This document shows positions 8,891-18,340 of a stretch of 64,000 nucleotides of DNA, piece by piece. Origin of the DNA: Segatella copri (GTDB lineage: Bacteria; Bacteroidota; Bacteroidia; Bacteroidales; Bacteroidaceae); the NCBI RefSeq assembly GCF_026015625.1, contig NZ_JAPDVG010000001.1, positions 868,001 to 932,000 of the forward strand, written 5' to 3'. The translations under genes were made by a program, and so were the position numbers. The notes under the pieces were generated by a model that saw nothing but the letters and a program-made list of their open reading frames with translations, ran no database searches and was not told where the DNA came from. Each line of letters opens with the position of its first letter. Positions within the stretch are counted from its first letter, which is position 1.

Positions 8891-10072
8891 TTATTTTTTC
8901 TTTCCTCTAGGTCCAGGACCGCTAATCAAACCTTGACTTTGTTGAGGCTCCTCATTCTCTTCAGGGGTATTAACTATGATTTCAGTTACAATCTTCTGTC
9001 CCTTCTTCAAACCCTTGATAATTTCAGTATGTATACCGTCGCTCTGACCGATGGTTACAGAATGAGCTGTAAGGGTATTGTTAGCAAGAGTCCAAACTTT
9101 GTTTTTTCCTTTGCAGTCAACAATCTTGATATTCTTTCCCACTGTTTCCTTGGTTGGAGTAAAGCGGAGTGCTTTGTTGGCAACGGCAAGAATACCAGCT
9201 CGTTCTTGTGTAAAGATGGTAACATTTGCAGTCAGTCCTGGTTTTAACTTGAGATCTGCGTTGGGTGCAGAGATGACAACCTCGTAAGTGACTACATTGT
9301 TTGTTGTAGTAGCTTCCAGACGAACCTGTTTTACTGTTCCCTGGAATACATCGTCAGGATAAGCATCTACTGTAAAATTAACGCGGTCGCCTTCTTTTAC
9401 ACCGCCTATATCTGCCTCGTCAACATTTGCAATCACCTGCATGTTGGTCAGATCTTTAGCGATAGTAAAGAGCTCTGGTGTGTTGAAGCTTGCTGCTACG
9501 GTCTGTCCTTCCTCTACGCTTTTTGATATGACAGTTCCATCTATTGGCGATGTAATTGTAGCATAGCTCAGGTTGGTTTGGGCTTTCTGTACATTTTCCT
9601 TGGCCGAAGCTACTTGCTCTTTCGCCTGGCGATAGGTGAGAAGCGCATTTTCATAATCGTCAGCACTTACCAAACCTTTCTTATAGAGGGTCTGGTAGCG
9701 GCTCATGTTTGCACTCTGATAGTTCAAACTGCTTTGCGCACTTGCCAGGTTAGCTTTGGCAGTATTTAACTCGCTCATCAGGTTGGTTTTGTCGAGCTCA
9801 GCTATGACTTCACCTTTTTTTACCTGCGAATTGTAATCAACATAAAGTTTGTTTACAATACCACTCACCTGTGTACCAACCGTTACAGAAGTTACTGCTT
9901 CAATAGTACCGGTTGCAGTTACACTATTCTGCAATGTTTGTGTGGTTACAGCTTCCTGCTTGAAGTCTATTTGCTCTTCGTTTTTACTTCCAGAGAACAG
10001 CCATGCTGCCACAGCTACGATGATTACCACAATCATGGCAATCCAGATTTTGCTGATTCTAAGTTTTTTCAT
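8891..10072 (-). CDS. MacA-like periplasmic adaptor (HlyD/RND-MFP family)
   Basis: 393 residues from the ATG at 10072 (MKKLRISKIWIAMIVVII). An upstream in-frame ATG at 10129 would put 19 extra residues before the membrane anchor and is less likely. One N-terminal membrane helix is followed by the biotinyl-lipoyl half VTATGTIEAVTSVTVGTQVS, a coiled-coil hairpin of about 100 residues (LNTAKANLASAQSSLNYQSA onward), the second lipoyl half ATITSPIDGTVISKSVEEGQ, and beta-barrel and membrane-proximal domains. It bridges the inner-membrane ABC complex to the TolC-like protein. The C-terminus is Gly/Pro/Lys-rich. Confidence 0.93.
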   Translation of the reverse strand: MKKLRISKIWIAMIVVIIVAVAAWLFSGSKNEEQIDFKQEAVTTQTLQNSVTATGTIEAVTSVTVGTQVSGIVNKLYVDYNSQVKKGEVIAELDKTNLMSELNTAKANLASAQSSLNYQSANMSRYQTLYKKGLVSADDYENALLTYRQAKEQVASAKENVQKAQTNLSYATITSPIDGTVISKSVEEGQTVAASFNTPELFTIAKDLTNMQVIANVDEADIGGVKEGDRVNFTVDAYPDDVFQGTVKQVRLEATTTNNVVTYEVVISAPNADLKLKPGLTANVTIFTQERAGILAVANKALRFTPTKETVGKNIKIVDCKGKNKVWTLANNTLTAHSVTIGQSDGIHTEIIKGLKKGQKIVTEIIVNTPEENEEPQQSQGLISGPGPRGKKK

Positions 10073-10138
10073 AAAAATGTATGTATACCTATTAATGATT
10101 TGCAATTTGTTTTCGGATGTTAATACCAATCTTTCTCT

Positions 10139-11557
10139 TTAGATTCTGCCGTTTTGGTAGAATTTCAACATGTTGATATTCAGAATGGTAAGATACTTTG
10201 CCTGAAGTTCGTTCTGCTTAGCCTTCAGAAGATTATCTTTGCCAGTTCTCAATTCTACGATGTTCTTTAATCCCAGTTTAAACTGCTCACTTAACAGATC
10301 GTAGCTTGTTTGGGCACTCTCGCTGCTCACCTTGGCAGCCTTAAACTGGCTTTGGTTTGTATTAGCCTGCAACCAATAGTTTTCGATAGTAGAGTAGAGC
10401 TTAGTTTGCTCATTCTTTATATCGAGCAAGATGCTTTCACGCTGAATGAGTGCTTTATTGACAGAAGTCTTGGTCTGTCGGTTATCAAAGAGAGGAATAC
10501 TGACACCGATTCCACCACCCATGCTGAAGTTGGTTTTCATCTGACTGCCCCAACCGTTTTTGTTCATGGATGTGGTGCTGGTCGTAGCTCCTGCATTTGC
10601 GCTGATGGTTGGCAACTTTCCTGCCTTTGCAATCTTGATGTTCAGATCGTTCTGGTCGAGTTTGTTTTGATAGCTCAAAAACTCAGGGCGATTCTGAAGC
10701 GCAGCTGTATAGACACTGTTCATTCCTGGGATAGAGGCCAGAGCCATCTGGTCAGTTGTGCTTGGAATAGCGATGTCGAAAGCTTCTTCACTGGTAATCT
10801 GCAGGAGTTCCTTCAACTGTCGTTTATAGTTTTTAACGTTACTTTCAGCCTGCACGATGTTAAACTCATCTTGTGCTCTCTGTGCTGTAAGTTGTGCTAA
10901 GTCTGCTTGGCTCATCTTGCCAATTTTTACCATTTCCTTACCACGCTCTTCGTTTTGAACACTCGACTGATAACTTTCTTTGTTTACGCTGATAGCCTCT
11001 GTAGAGTAGAGTATCTGTACGTAAAGTTGAGCTATCTGTTCTTGCAGGTTGAGGGCTTGTGCTGTCGAATCGAGTTGTGCCGCTTCCTTTGCCAGCTTGT
11101 TCAGTTTCACCTGATTTCTGTTTTTGTTTCCGTTCCAAATCGTGTAATTGCCCATCACGCTATAGCTGCCATTGTAATATACCTTGTCGATGGAAGCTTT
11201 GCTGAAACCTTCTCCGCTGATTCCATTAGAAACCCAAGGCGTATAGCTTACACTTTGATTGGTGCTGGCAGAAAGCGATGGCAGAAGCGCTGACTTTGAT
11301 TGCAGATAGTCCTCCTGAGCTGAAGCTTTTGTGAGTTGAGTCTTCTGCAGTTGAATGTTGTTAGCCAGTGCGTAACTGATACAATCCTGCAGTGACCATT
11401 GCTTAGCTTGTACAGCGATAGGAGCCGACATGATGAACAGCGCTACCGCCATGTTTTTTAAACTTGCGTTCATACTCTTTTTACTTTTTGTTTTCATTTT
11501 TACAGAACTCTTTGCATCTGTTCTGATTAAATGTGGATTAATGTTCTTACTTTCCAT
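10139..11557 (-). CDS. TolC-family outer membrane efflux protein
   Basis: 472 residues. The signal peptide is MNASLKNMAVALFIMSAPIAVQA, preceded by a basic leader. The start may be ATG 11557, 11497 or 11473; 11497 or 11473 would give more usual signal peptides. Two OEP repeats contain long helices, with the typical WSLQDCISYALANNIQLQKT at the start of the mature protein. It is the first gene of the efflux operon (TolC, MacA, ATPase, permease) and would be the outer-membrane exit duct. Confidence 0.92.
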   Translation of the reverse strand: MESKNINPHLIRTDAKSSVKMKTKSKKSMNASLKNMAVALFIMSAPIAVQAKQWSLQDCISYALANNIQLQKTQLTKASAQEDYLQSKSALLPSLSASTNQSVSYTPWVSNGISGEGFSKASIDKVYYNGSYSVMGNYTIWNGNKNRNQVKLNKLAKEAAQLDSTAQALNLQEQIAQLYVQILYSTEAISVNKESYQSSVQNEERGKEMVKIGKMSQADLAQLTAQRAQDEFNIVQAESNVKNYKRQLKELLQITSEEAFDIAIPSTTDQMALASIPGMNSVYTAALQNRPEFLSYQNKLDQNDLNIKIAKAGKLPTISANAGATTSTTSMNKNGWGSQMKTNFSMGGGIGVSIPLFDNRQTKTSVNKALIQRESILLDIKNEQTKLYSTIENYWLQANTNQSQFKAAKVSSESAQTSYDLLSEQFKLGLKNIVELRTGKDNLLKAKQNELQAKYLTILNINMLKFYQNGRI

Positions 11558-11785
11558 AATTGCAAATCTTAATAGGATACATCATTTTTAGCTTTGACGT
11601 AAGCGTCGCCTATAAAGTTGCAACTGATATGTGTTTTTGATTAAAAACGTGATGATAGGTTTAATATTCTCATTTATCTTTAACAATCCTTTTCATAGTG
11701 AAAGATTTCTTTTGCTTTTCCACATTAATTTATTTATATTTCTCAAAAAAATGTTTCTTCTTTCGTTATCTTCGCTGAAATTGTG

Positions 11786-11793
11786 TAACTTTG
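11786..11793 (+). promoter_or_regulatory. metA: -7 box of the metA promoter
   Basis: TAACTTTG within TGTGTAACTTTGCAG, 29 bases before the metA ATG. This is the canonical Bacteroidetes TAnnTTTG box. The rest of 11558-11822 holds no visible gene; I found no convincing SAM riboswitch in it. Confidence 0.6.
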
Positions 11794-11822
11794 CAGAAAA
11801 ATTTAAGAAAGGAATAAAATAA

Positions 11823-12740
11823 ATGCCGTTAAGATTACCAGATAAGCTTCCAGCTATCGAACTGTTGAAGCATGAGAATATATTCGTAATGGACGAAAGT
11901 CGTGCGCATAAACAGGAGATTCGTCCGTTGAAAATCTGTGTGCTCAATTTGATGCCCCTCAAGATTACGACCGAGACAGATCTCGTTCGTCTTCTGTCGA
12001 ATACTCCTCTTCAGTTAGAGGTTTATTTTATGAAGTTGAAAAGTCACACGCCAAAGAATACTCCAATAGAGCACATGATGATGTTCTACAAGGATTTTCA
12101 GGAACTTTCCAAACAGAAGTTTGATGGAATGATAGTTACCGGTGCTCCTATCGAAACGATGGCTTATGAGGAGGTAGAATATTGGCCTGAAATCAAAGAG
12201 ATTTTTGATTGGGCCCGTACCCATGTTACTTCAACACTCTATATCTGCTGGGGTGCCCAGGCTGGTCTTTATCATTTCTATGGTGTTCCTAAGTATCCTT
12301 TAGAGAAGAAGATGTTTGGTATTTTTAAGCAGAAGCCTCTCGATTTGTCTCAGCCAATCTTCCGCGGTTTCGATGATGTCTTTAACATGCCTCATAGTCG
12401 CCATACGGAGGTAAGACGTGAGGATATTGAAAAAGTGCCAGGACTTAACATCATTGCCGAATCGCCTGAAAGCGGTGTCAGCATTGTGATGGCCAGAAAC
12501 GGCCGCGAATTCTTTGTGACGGGTCATCTTGAGTATGCGCCAAACACGCTGGATAAGGAATATAAGCGTGATATGGGCAAGCGTGATGATGTAGAACTGC
12601 CAAAAAATTATTATTATCATGACGATCCGAACGAAGAACCTCTGGTGACATGGCGTGCTCATGCCAACCTCTTCTATAGTAATTGGATCAACTATTATGT
12701 TTATCAGGAGACTCCTTACAATATTGACGAAATCAGTTAA
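11823..12740 (+). CDS. metA: Homoserine O-acetyltransferase (MetA family)
   Basis: 305 residues, full length. The catalytic nucleophile is Cys142 (YICWGAQAGLYHFYG), with His235 and Glu237 in GHLEYAP. Position 111 in GAPIETMAYEEVEYW is Glu. In characterised MetA proteins Glu111 goes with acetyl-CoA use and Gly111 with succinyl-CoA, so this enzyme is predicted to acetylate homoserine in methionine synthesis although the family is often labelled succinyltransferase. The start follows a TAnnTTTG promoter. The U32 gene starts 36 bases after its stop. Confidence 0.95.
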   Translation: MPLRLPDKLPAIELLKHENIFVMDESRAHKQEIRPLKICVLNLMPLKITTETDLVRLLSNTPLQLEVYFMKLKSHTPKNTPIEHMMMFYKDFQELSKQKFDGMIVTGAPIETMAYEEVEYWPEIKEIFDWARTHVTSTLYICWGAQAGLYHFYGVPKYPLEKKMFGIFKQKPLDLSQPIFRGFDDVFNMPHSRHTEVRREDIEKVPGLNIIAESPESGVSIVMARNGREFFVTGHLEYAPNTLDKEYKRDMGKRDDVELPKNYYYHDDPNEEPLVTWRAHANLFYSNWINYYVYQETPYNIDEIS

Positions 12741-12776
12741 TTTGAAGGAGTCGGTTGATTTCGATATTGATTTCTT

Positions 12777-14840
12777 ATGCAAACATTAGAATTATTGGCG
12801 CCGGCCAAGAACTTGGAATGTGGTATTGCTGCCATTGATCATGGTGCAGATGCCGTATATATTGGTGCACCTCGTTTTGGTGCACGAGCAGCAGCAGGCA
12901 ATTCGCTGGAAGATATCAGACAGTTGTGTGATTATGCTCATCAGTTTGGAGCAAAGGTTCATGTTACAGTGAATACTATCATCTATCAGGATGAGATGTT
13001 GGATACGCTTAAGATGATCCAGCAACTTGATGAGATTGGTGTTGATGCACTTTTGCTGCAGGATATGGGTGTGCTTACTGAGGTGAGAGCGCAGAATTTG
13101 TGGAGTAGAGAATTGCATTCCAGTACCCAGTGTGATGTAAGAACTCCAGAAAAGGCGTATTGGCTTACCACGTTAGGTTTCAAACGGGTTGTTCTGGCTC
13201 GTGAGCTTTCGCTCGATGAAATCAAGGCGATACATCAGGCGATTCCTGATAGAGAAATAGAGGTCTTTGTACATGGAGCGCTCTGCGTAAGCTATTCGGG
13301 TGTATGTTATGCTTCTGAGAAGTGTTTCGGGCGTTCTGCCAATCGTGGAGAATGTGCACAGTTCTGTCGTATGAAGTTTGATCTGCTTGATTCCAATGGT
13401 CAGGAGATTGAACATCAGCGTTATCTGTTGTCGCTCAAGGATCTTTGTCAGCTTGATCATCTTAAGGATCTTGCTGATGCTGGAGCTACTTCGTTCAAGA
13501 TAGAAGGAAGATTAAAAGATATCAACTACGTCAAGAATGTGGTGGCTGCCTATAGCAGTCAACTCGATGCAATCGTAAAAGCTGAACCGCGTAAGTATCG
13601 CCGTGCATCGGTGGGACATGTTCAATATAATTTTACACCTAATCTGAAGAAGACTTTCAATCGTGGCTTTACCCATTATTTCCTGAATGGGCGACAGCCG
13701 GATATTGCTTCTTTCGATACACCGAAAGCTATCGGCGAGTTTGTGGGTAAGGTTAAGGAGATACGTGGCAATATTTCTTTCAACGTAGCCACAGTAGCCA
13801 GCTTTAAAAATGGCGATGGACTGTGTTTTATCAATGATGACCGTGAGTTGGAAGGCTTTCGTGTGAACAGAGTAGAGGGCAATCGCCTCTATCCGTTTGG
13901 AATGCCTGAACATTTGCGTCCGGGCATGGCTCTTTATCGTAATAACGATCGGGCTTTCGAGGCTTTGCTGGCTCGTAAGTCTGCTGAACGTAAAATCTAT
14001 ATTGTCATAGCAATGGAGCCTGTGATGGGTAATGAGTTCAGGGAAGAGCCGCAGGGGGTAAAGGCTGTTGTCAACATCATGAAGACGATAGAGGCTGATG
14101 GAGGCTTGATTTATCAGGTGGCTGAGGTGTTTAAAGAATTGAAGCTCGAAAAGGCGAAACGCCCACAGGGCGAAAATATAAAGGCCCAGATGAGCAAACT
14201 GGGCGATACGATTTACGAAGCTTACCAGGTAGAACTTCTGAAGGGAATGGAGACATACTTTGTTCCGAACAGTATTCTCACTGCTATCCGGCGTGAATTG
14301 ATAGATGAACTTACCAAGGCAAATCAGAAACAGCTTGATAAGTCGTTGTGGGGTGGATGGGATAGAACCTTGTTCAACAATGGTTTTGGATTCAGTCAGC
14401 CCGGTGAACACCGACTTACGAAAGAGGAATTTACTTGGCAGCCGGAATACGGAAAATGGGGATATCTCTATAATATAGCTAACTATGATGCAAGAGATTT
14501 TTATCAGATTCATGGTCTGTCGCCAGTAGTTCCGGCATTTGAGTTGGGTAAGAATATTCCTTCTGCATGGGATGCTAAGACCCAGGAAGAATATGATGAG
14601 AATATAGAAAAAGACAAGGCAAACCGAAGTATGCAACCTAAGTATACCAACGAAAAGGGAGAATCGCTCCTGATGCAGTGCCGTCATTGTATCCGCTATT
14701 CGTTGGGCTACTGTGTGAAGCGTGGAGGCAAGAAACCAACCTGGAGAGAGCCTCTCTTCCTGCAGTTGGGTGATGGTCGCCGCTTCCGTCTGGAGTTTGC
14801 GTGCAATGAATGTCAGATGAACTTATATAGTGAGAAATAA
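12777..14840 (+). CDS. Peptidase U32 family protein (RlhA/YegQ-like RNA hydroxylation factor)
   Basis: 687 residues. The N-terminal TIM-barrel-like U32 domain (LELLAPAKNLECGIAAIDHG, DAVYIGAPRFGARA) carries a cysteine cluster at about 170-197 (C170, C177, C183, C193, C197), and a DUF3656-like middle follows. The C-terminus has another cysteine set (CRHCIRYSLGYCVKRGG, FACNECQMN) typical of the Bacteroidetes version. Related proteins in E. coli (RlhA, TrhP) are needed for 5-hydroxycytidine in 23S rRNA or 5-hydroxyuridine in tRNA, so an RNA hydroxylation role is more likely than proteolysis. It abuts the next gene with no gap. Confidence 0.88.
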   Translation: MQTLELLAPAKNLECGIAAIDHGADAVYIGAPRFGARAAAGNSLEDIRQLCDYAHQFGAKVHVTVNTIIYQDEMLDTLKMIQQLDEIGVDALLLQDMGVLTEVRAQNLWSRELHSSTQCDVRTPEKAYWLTTLGFKRVVLARELSLDEIKAIHQAIPDREIEVFVHGALCVSYSGVCYASEKCFGRSANRGECAQFCRMKFDLLDSNGQEIEHQRYLLSLKDLCQLDHLKDLADAGATSFKIEGRLKDINYVKNVVAAYSSQLDAIVKAEPRKYRRASVGHVQYNFTPNLKKTFNRGFTHYFLNGRQPDIASFDTPKAIGEFVGKVKEIRGNISFNVATVASFKNGDGLCFINDDRELEGFRVNRVEGNRLYPFGMPEHLRPGMALYRNNDRAFEALLARKSAERKIYIVIAMEPVMGNEFREEPQGVKAVVNIMKTIEADGGLIYQVAEVFKELKLEKAKRPQGENIKAQMSKLGDTIYEAYQVELLKGMETYFVPNSILTAIRRELIDELTKANQKQLDKSLWGGWDRTLFNNGFGFSQPGEHRLTKEEFTWQPEYGKWGYLYNIANYDARDFYQIHGLSPVVPAFELGKNIPSAWDAKTQEEYDENIEKDKANRSMQPKYTNEKGESLLMQCRHCIRYSLGYCVKRGGKKPTWREPLFLQLGDGRRFRLEFACNECQMNLYSEK

Positions 14841-15767
14841 ATGAAAAAGAAATGGACGATACAGATTCTTTGTATGCTGGGCATCCTCTTGATGTTTAGC
14901 AGTTGTTATCATCGCCGTGCTCATCACCAGATGCATGCAGCTATGGTAGAGTACAGCAATAAACAACTCGATTCCATTTCGTTTTCTACTACCCATCATT
15001 ATACTAACAAATTCAATTTTCTGGTATTCAAGGATTCCCTGGAATTGATTGCACAACAGCCTGAAGAGTTTTTGAGCAATTTGCCTATCGACTCCTTCGC
15101 CGTCCGAAAGAACCGCCTGCTGGTGGTTACGGATATCCGTATGGTTCCTCAGGATTCTATAGATTCAGTTTGGGTGCAGTTGGCTACTGAAGATAATCAG
15201 TTTGGCTGGACCCGTGAGTCCCGTCTGCTGCCGAAGGTTGTTCCCGATGATCCTATTTCGGAGTTCATCATGACCTTCAGCAATACTCACTTGCTCATCT
15301 TCCTGGTTATCATTATCATCATAGCTGTAGCCTATACCATTCGCAGGATATTCCATAGCAATGGTAAACTGGTTCACTTCAATGATATAGATTCCCCATA
15401 TCCAACAGCGTTGGTGCTTATTGTTTCGATATCAGCAACCTTCTATGCAACCATTCAGCTGTTTTTGCCAGAAGTATGGCGTCATTTTTATTTTCATCCT
15501 ACGCTCAATCCTTTTGCCGTACCGCCGATATTGGGCTTCTTCCTGGCTACCGTCTGGGCGATATTGATAGTAGGATTGGCTTGTGTTGATGAGGTGAAAC
15601 ACCGTTTGCCGGCAGGCGATGCAGTTCTGTATCTGGGTGGTTTAGTGGGTGTTTGCGCCATTGATTACATCATTTTCAGTGTCACTACCTTATATTATAT
15701 AGGTTATTTGCTACTCGTAGCCTATATATGGTTTGCCATACGGGTTTATCTGTTTCCTCATAAATAA
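14841..15767 (+). CDS. Lipoprotein-type membrane protein of unknown function
   Basis: 308 residues. The lipobox LMFSSC puts the lipidated Cys at 22. A soluble domain (about 30-140, with WVQLATEDNQFGWTRESRLL resembling an SH3-like fold) is followed by four or five membrane helices from about 148 to the end. It starts directly at the stop of the U32 gene, so it is probably in the metA-U32 transcription unit. I do not recognise a named family. The mix of a lipid anchor with C-terminal helices suggests an inner-membrane location. Confidence 0.75.
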   Translation: MKKKWTIQILCMLGILLMFSSCYHRRAHHQMHAAMVEYSNKQLDSISFSTTHHYTNKFNFLVFKDSLELIAQQPEEFLSNLPIDSFAVRKNRLLVVTDIRMVPQDSIDSVWVQLATEDNQFGWTRESRLLPKVVPDDPISEFIMTFSNTHLLIFLVIIIIIAVAYTIRRIFHSNGKLVHFNDIDSPYPTALVLIVSISATFYATIQLFLPEVWRHFYFHPTLNPFAVPPILGFFLATVWAILIVGLACVDEVKHRLPAGDAVLYLGGLVGVCAIDYIIFSVTTLYYIGYLLLVAYIWFAIRVYLFPHK

Positions 15768-15792
15768 GGATAGGGGGTGCAGGAAAAAATAT

Positions 15793-15800
15793 GTACCTTT
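15793..15800 (+). promoter_or_regulatory. -7 box of the TonB receptor promoter
   Basis: TACCTTTG within TGTACCTTTGCACCCG. The ATG at 15810 is only 9 bases after the box, so the transcript would have almost no 5' leader. Confidence 0.6.
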
Positions 15801-15809
15801 GCACCCGTT

Positions 15810-18263
15810 ATGAAAAGAATAGTATTTTATAGTAAAAAGAGCGTATGCATAGGTTTGGCAGCGGTAGCATTGCAGGCTAGTGCTGCGGATAACGAAAGGG
15901 CTACTTGCTCTGACTTGTCATTGGGTACGAGTGAAAAGTTTACAGAAGCTAACGGCTTGCTGGCTGATAGCAGCCGAGTTTATGACATTGATGAAGTTGT
16001 GGTTGTTTCGCAGCCTAAGGAGAATTTCCGTCTTCGTCAACAGCCTCTCAGCAGCACTTCCTTCGGTTCTTATCAGATGCAGCGACTGGGTTCTCGCGAT
16101 TTGCGTGAACTTTCCTGCTATGTTCCTAATTTTGTAATGCCCAACTATGGCTCGCGTTTTACCAATGCCATGTATGTGCGCGGCATTGGAAGTCGTATCA
16201 ACAGTCCGGCTGTAGGAATTTATCTTGACGGAATTCCAGTGTTGAGCAAGGCAGCTTTCAATCTTCACCATTATCAGACTAGTCGTATAGATATTCTCCG
16301 AGGTCCACAGGGAACACTCTATGGTCAGAACTCTGAAGGTGGTTTGGTGCGCATCTATTCCCGCGATGCTTATGATAGCAGGGGCACCTACGTTAATCTG
16401 GGATTGGGTTCTCATTTCTACCGTAATGTAGAAGCGGCTCATTATATGAAGCTTTCACCTCGTATCGGATTAGGGGTAGCTGCTTTTTATGATGGACAGA
16501 AGGGATTCTTCCATCGTGCAGGAACCAGCGATTATGCCGACAATTATGATGAGGCTGGCGGTAAGTTCAATCTTAAGTTCCGTTTTGAAAGAGGATGGAG
16601 CATGGATTTGCTGGCCAATTACCAATTTGTCTATCAGCATGCATTTCCTTATGGTCAACTTGATTTGAACAGTGGTAAGGCTTCATTGCCAAATACTACG
16701 TTCCCGGGGCTTTATCGCCGCAACATGCTGCTTTCGGGTGTCAATCTTCGTCATGAAGGAGCGAAATGGGATTTTGCTTCTACTACCAGCTATCAGTTCC
16801 TGGATGACAATATGAAGATGGATCAGGATTATCTTCCTGGAGATTATTTGAGCTTGCAGCAAGACCAGTTGCAGAATTCTATCACTCAGGAGTTCACATT
16901 TAAGAGCCGTCAGCCTTTCTTCGGCTTCTGGCATCTTACACAGGGTGCATTCTTCTCCCATGTGTGGTTGAAGACAAATGGTCCTGTAAAATTCGGTTCA
17001 GAATTGACGAAGCCTATCAGTAACGTTATCCAGCAGCAGATGTATTCCGCCATCCATTCTTTGATGGTGAAGCAGATGATGAGTAAGGGAATGCTAGAAG
17101 CTGCGGCTAATGCGATGGCTACGGTCGCGATAGAGAAGGCGGGCGGCATCAGCATGGCGGCGAGCATGGGAGCTCCGGGTTTGTTCCATACTCCTCAGAG
17201 TAATTTGGGTCTCTATCACGAGAGTACGTTTGATCTTTCTTCCCGTCTGAAAGCAACGCTTGGCTTGCGTTACGATTTCATGCATACAAGTATTCATTAC
17301 GATACTTATGCTTATATGGCGATGACAGCTAATGTGATGGGCAAGGAGGCCACTTATACTTTGCGTTCAATGCTCGACCGCAAAACGAGTGATGATTACA
17401 ACCAGCTCCTGCCAAAATTTGGATTAAGTTACAAGCTTGATGAGCAGGGGAGCAATGTCTATGCTACGGTGAGCAAGGGCTATCGTGCAGGCGGTTATAA
17501 TATCCAGATGTTCAGTGACATCTTGCAGACCGAACTGAATGCTAACCGTCAGCATGCGATGCGAGGCAATTATGACGTTCCTCATACCGATGAAGATTAT
17601 GATAGAGTGAACCAGACTATTGCCTTTAAACCGGAAACCTCATGGAATTATGAGGTTGGAACGCATCTCAATCTTTTTGATCATCGTCTTCATTTCGATT
17701 TGAGTGCCTTCTATATGCAGGTTCGCAATCAGCAACTCTCTGTGATGGCAGGAACCTATGGCTTTGGCCGAATGATGGTTAATGCAGGTAAGAGTCACAG
17801 TTGTGGTATTGAAGCCGCGCTCAAGGGTCAGGCTTTCGACGGTGCTTTTGATTGGGGTGTAAACTATGGCTTTACACGCGCCGTATTTGATGAATATACT
17901 GATGGCGAGGGTGATAAGGCTGTGAATTATAAGGACAAGAAGGTTCCTTATGTTCCTCAGCATACGATAGCAGCCATGGCTGACTATCATTTAGGACAGT
18001 TTACCTTCGGATTGAACATGAATGCGCAGGGCAAGACTTATTGGGATAATGCCAATACCTACAGCCAGAAGATGTATTTCGTGATGGGTGCGCATTGTGA
18101 TATTGATTTCAGCAAGATGAGCATCAGTATCTGGGGAAAGAACCTCACAGATACTAATTATAATACCTTTGCTGTTGATAATGCAGCAACAGGAAAGAAA
18201 CTGTATTTTGCCCAGCGTGGCAATCCTTTCCAATGTGGTGTTGATCTGAAATTCCACTTTTAG
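15810..18263 (+). CDS. TonB-dependent outer membrane receptor
   Basis: 817 residues from the ATG at 15810 (MKRIVFYSKKSVCIGLAAVA, signal peptide ending near ASA). An in-frame GTG at 15777 lies upstream of the promoter box and is rejected. The TonB box region is DIDEVVVVSQP. A plug domain (MYVRGIGSRINSPAVGIYLD, RIDILRGPQGTLYGQNSEGG) precedes a 22-strand barrel ending QCGVDLKFHF. No SusD gene and no carboxypeptidase-like N-domain are present, so this is a siderophore or cofactor-type receptor and not a SusC. Substrate unknown. A strong terminator follows. Confidence 0.95.
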   Translation: MKRIVFYSKKSVCIGLAAVALQASAADNERATCSDLSLGTSEKFTEANGLLADSSRVYDIDEVVVVSQPKENFRLRQQPLSSTSFGSYQMQRLGSRDLRELSCYVPNFVMPNYGSRFTNAMYVRGIGSRINSPAVGIYLDGIPVLSKAAFNLHHYQTSRIDILRGPQGTLYGQNSEGGLVRIYSRDAYDSRGTYVNLGLGSHFYRNVEAAHYMKLSPRIGLGVAAFYDGQKGFFHRAGTSDYADNYDEAGGKFNLKFRFERGWSMDLLANYQFVYQHAFPYGQLDLNSGKASLPNTTFPGLYRRNMLLSGVNLRHEGAKWDFASTTSYQFLDDNMKMDQDYLPGDYLSLQQDQLQNSITQEFTFKSRQPFFGFWHLTQGAFFSHVWLKTNGPVKFGSELTKPISNVIQQQMYSAIHSLMVKQMMSKGMLEAAANAMATVAIEKAGGISMAASMGAPGLFHTPQSNLGLYHESTFDLSSRLKATLGLRYDFMHTSIHYDTYAYMAMTANVMGKEATYTLRSMLDRKTSDDYNQLLPKFGLSYKLDEQGSNVYATVSKGYRAGGYNIQMFSDILQTELNANRQHAMRGNYDVPHTDEDYDRVNQTIAFKPETSWNYEVGTHLNLFDHRLHFDLSAFYMQVRNQQLSVMAGTYGFGRMMVNAGKSHSCGIEAALKGQAFDGAFDWGVNYGFTRAVFDEYTDGEGDKAVNYKDKKVPYVPQHTIAAMADYHLGQFTFGLNMNAQGKTYWDNANTYSQKMYFVMGAHCDIDFSKMSISIWGKNLTDTNYNTFAVDNAATGKKLYFAQRGNPFQCGVDLKFHF

Positions 18264-18265
18264 GA

Positions 18266-18322
18266 TTAAAAAGAAAAGGAGTTTCGGCATTCTGAAATGC
18301 TAGAACTCCTTTTCTTTTTAAT
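18266..18322. terminator. Bidirectional Rho-independent terminator
   Basis: ATTAAAAAGAAAAGGAGTT (18266-18284) and its exact complement at 18304-18322 form a 19-bp stem with an inner GCATT/AATGC helix. A-tract and T-tract ends make it work both ways. It separates the TonB receptor (plus) and the T9SS plug gene (minus). Confidence 0.9.
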
Positions 18323-18340
18323 CTCATTTATTTCCTTCCT

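Noticed and set aside
11558..11822. Possible SAM riboswitch before metA
   Set aside because: The promoter box lies only 29 bases before the ATG, leaving no room for an aptamer in the transcript.
13512..14687. 391-codon minus-strand open frame opposite the U32 gene
   Set aside because: It is antisense to a well-conserved protein, has no family resemblance and reflects codon bias on the other strand.
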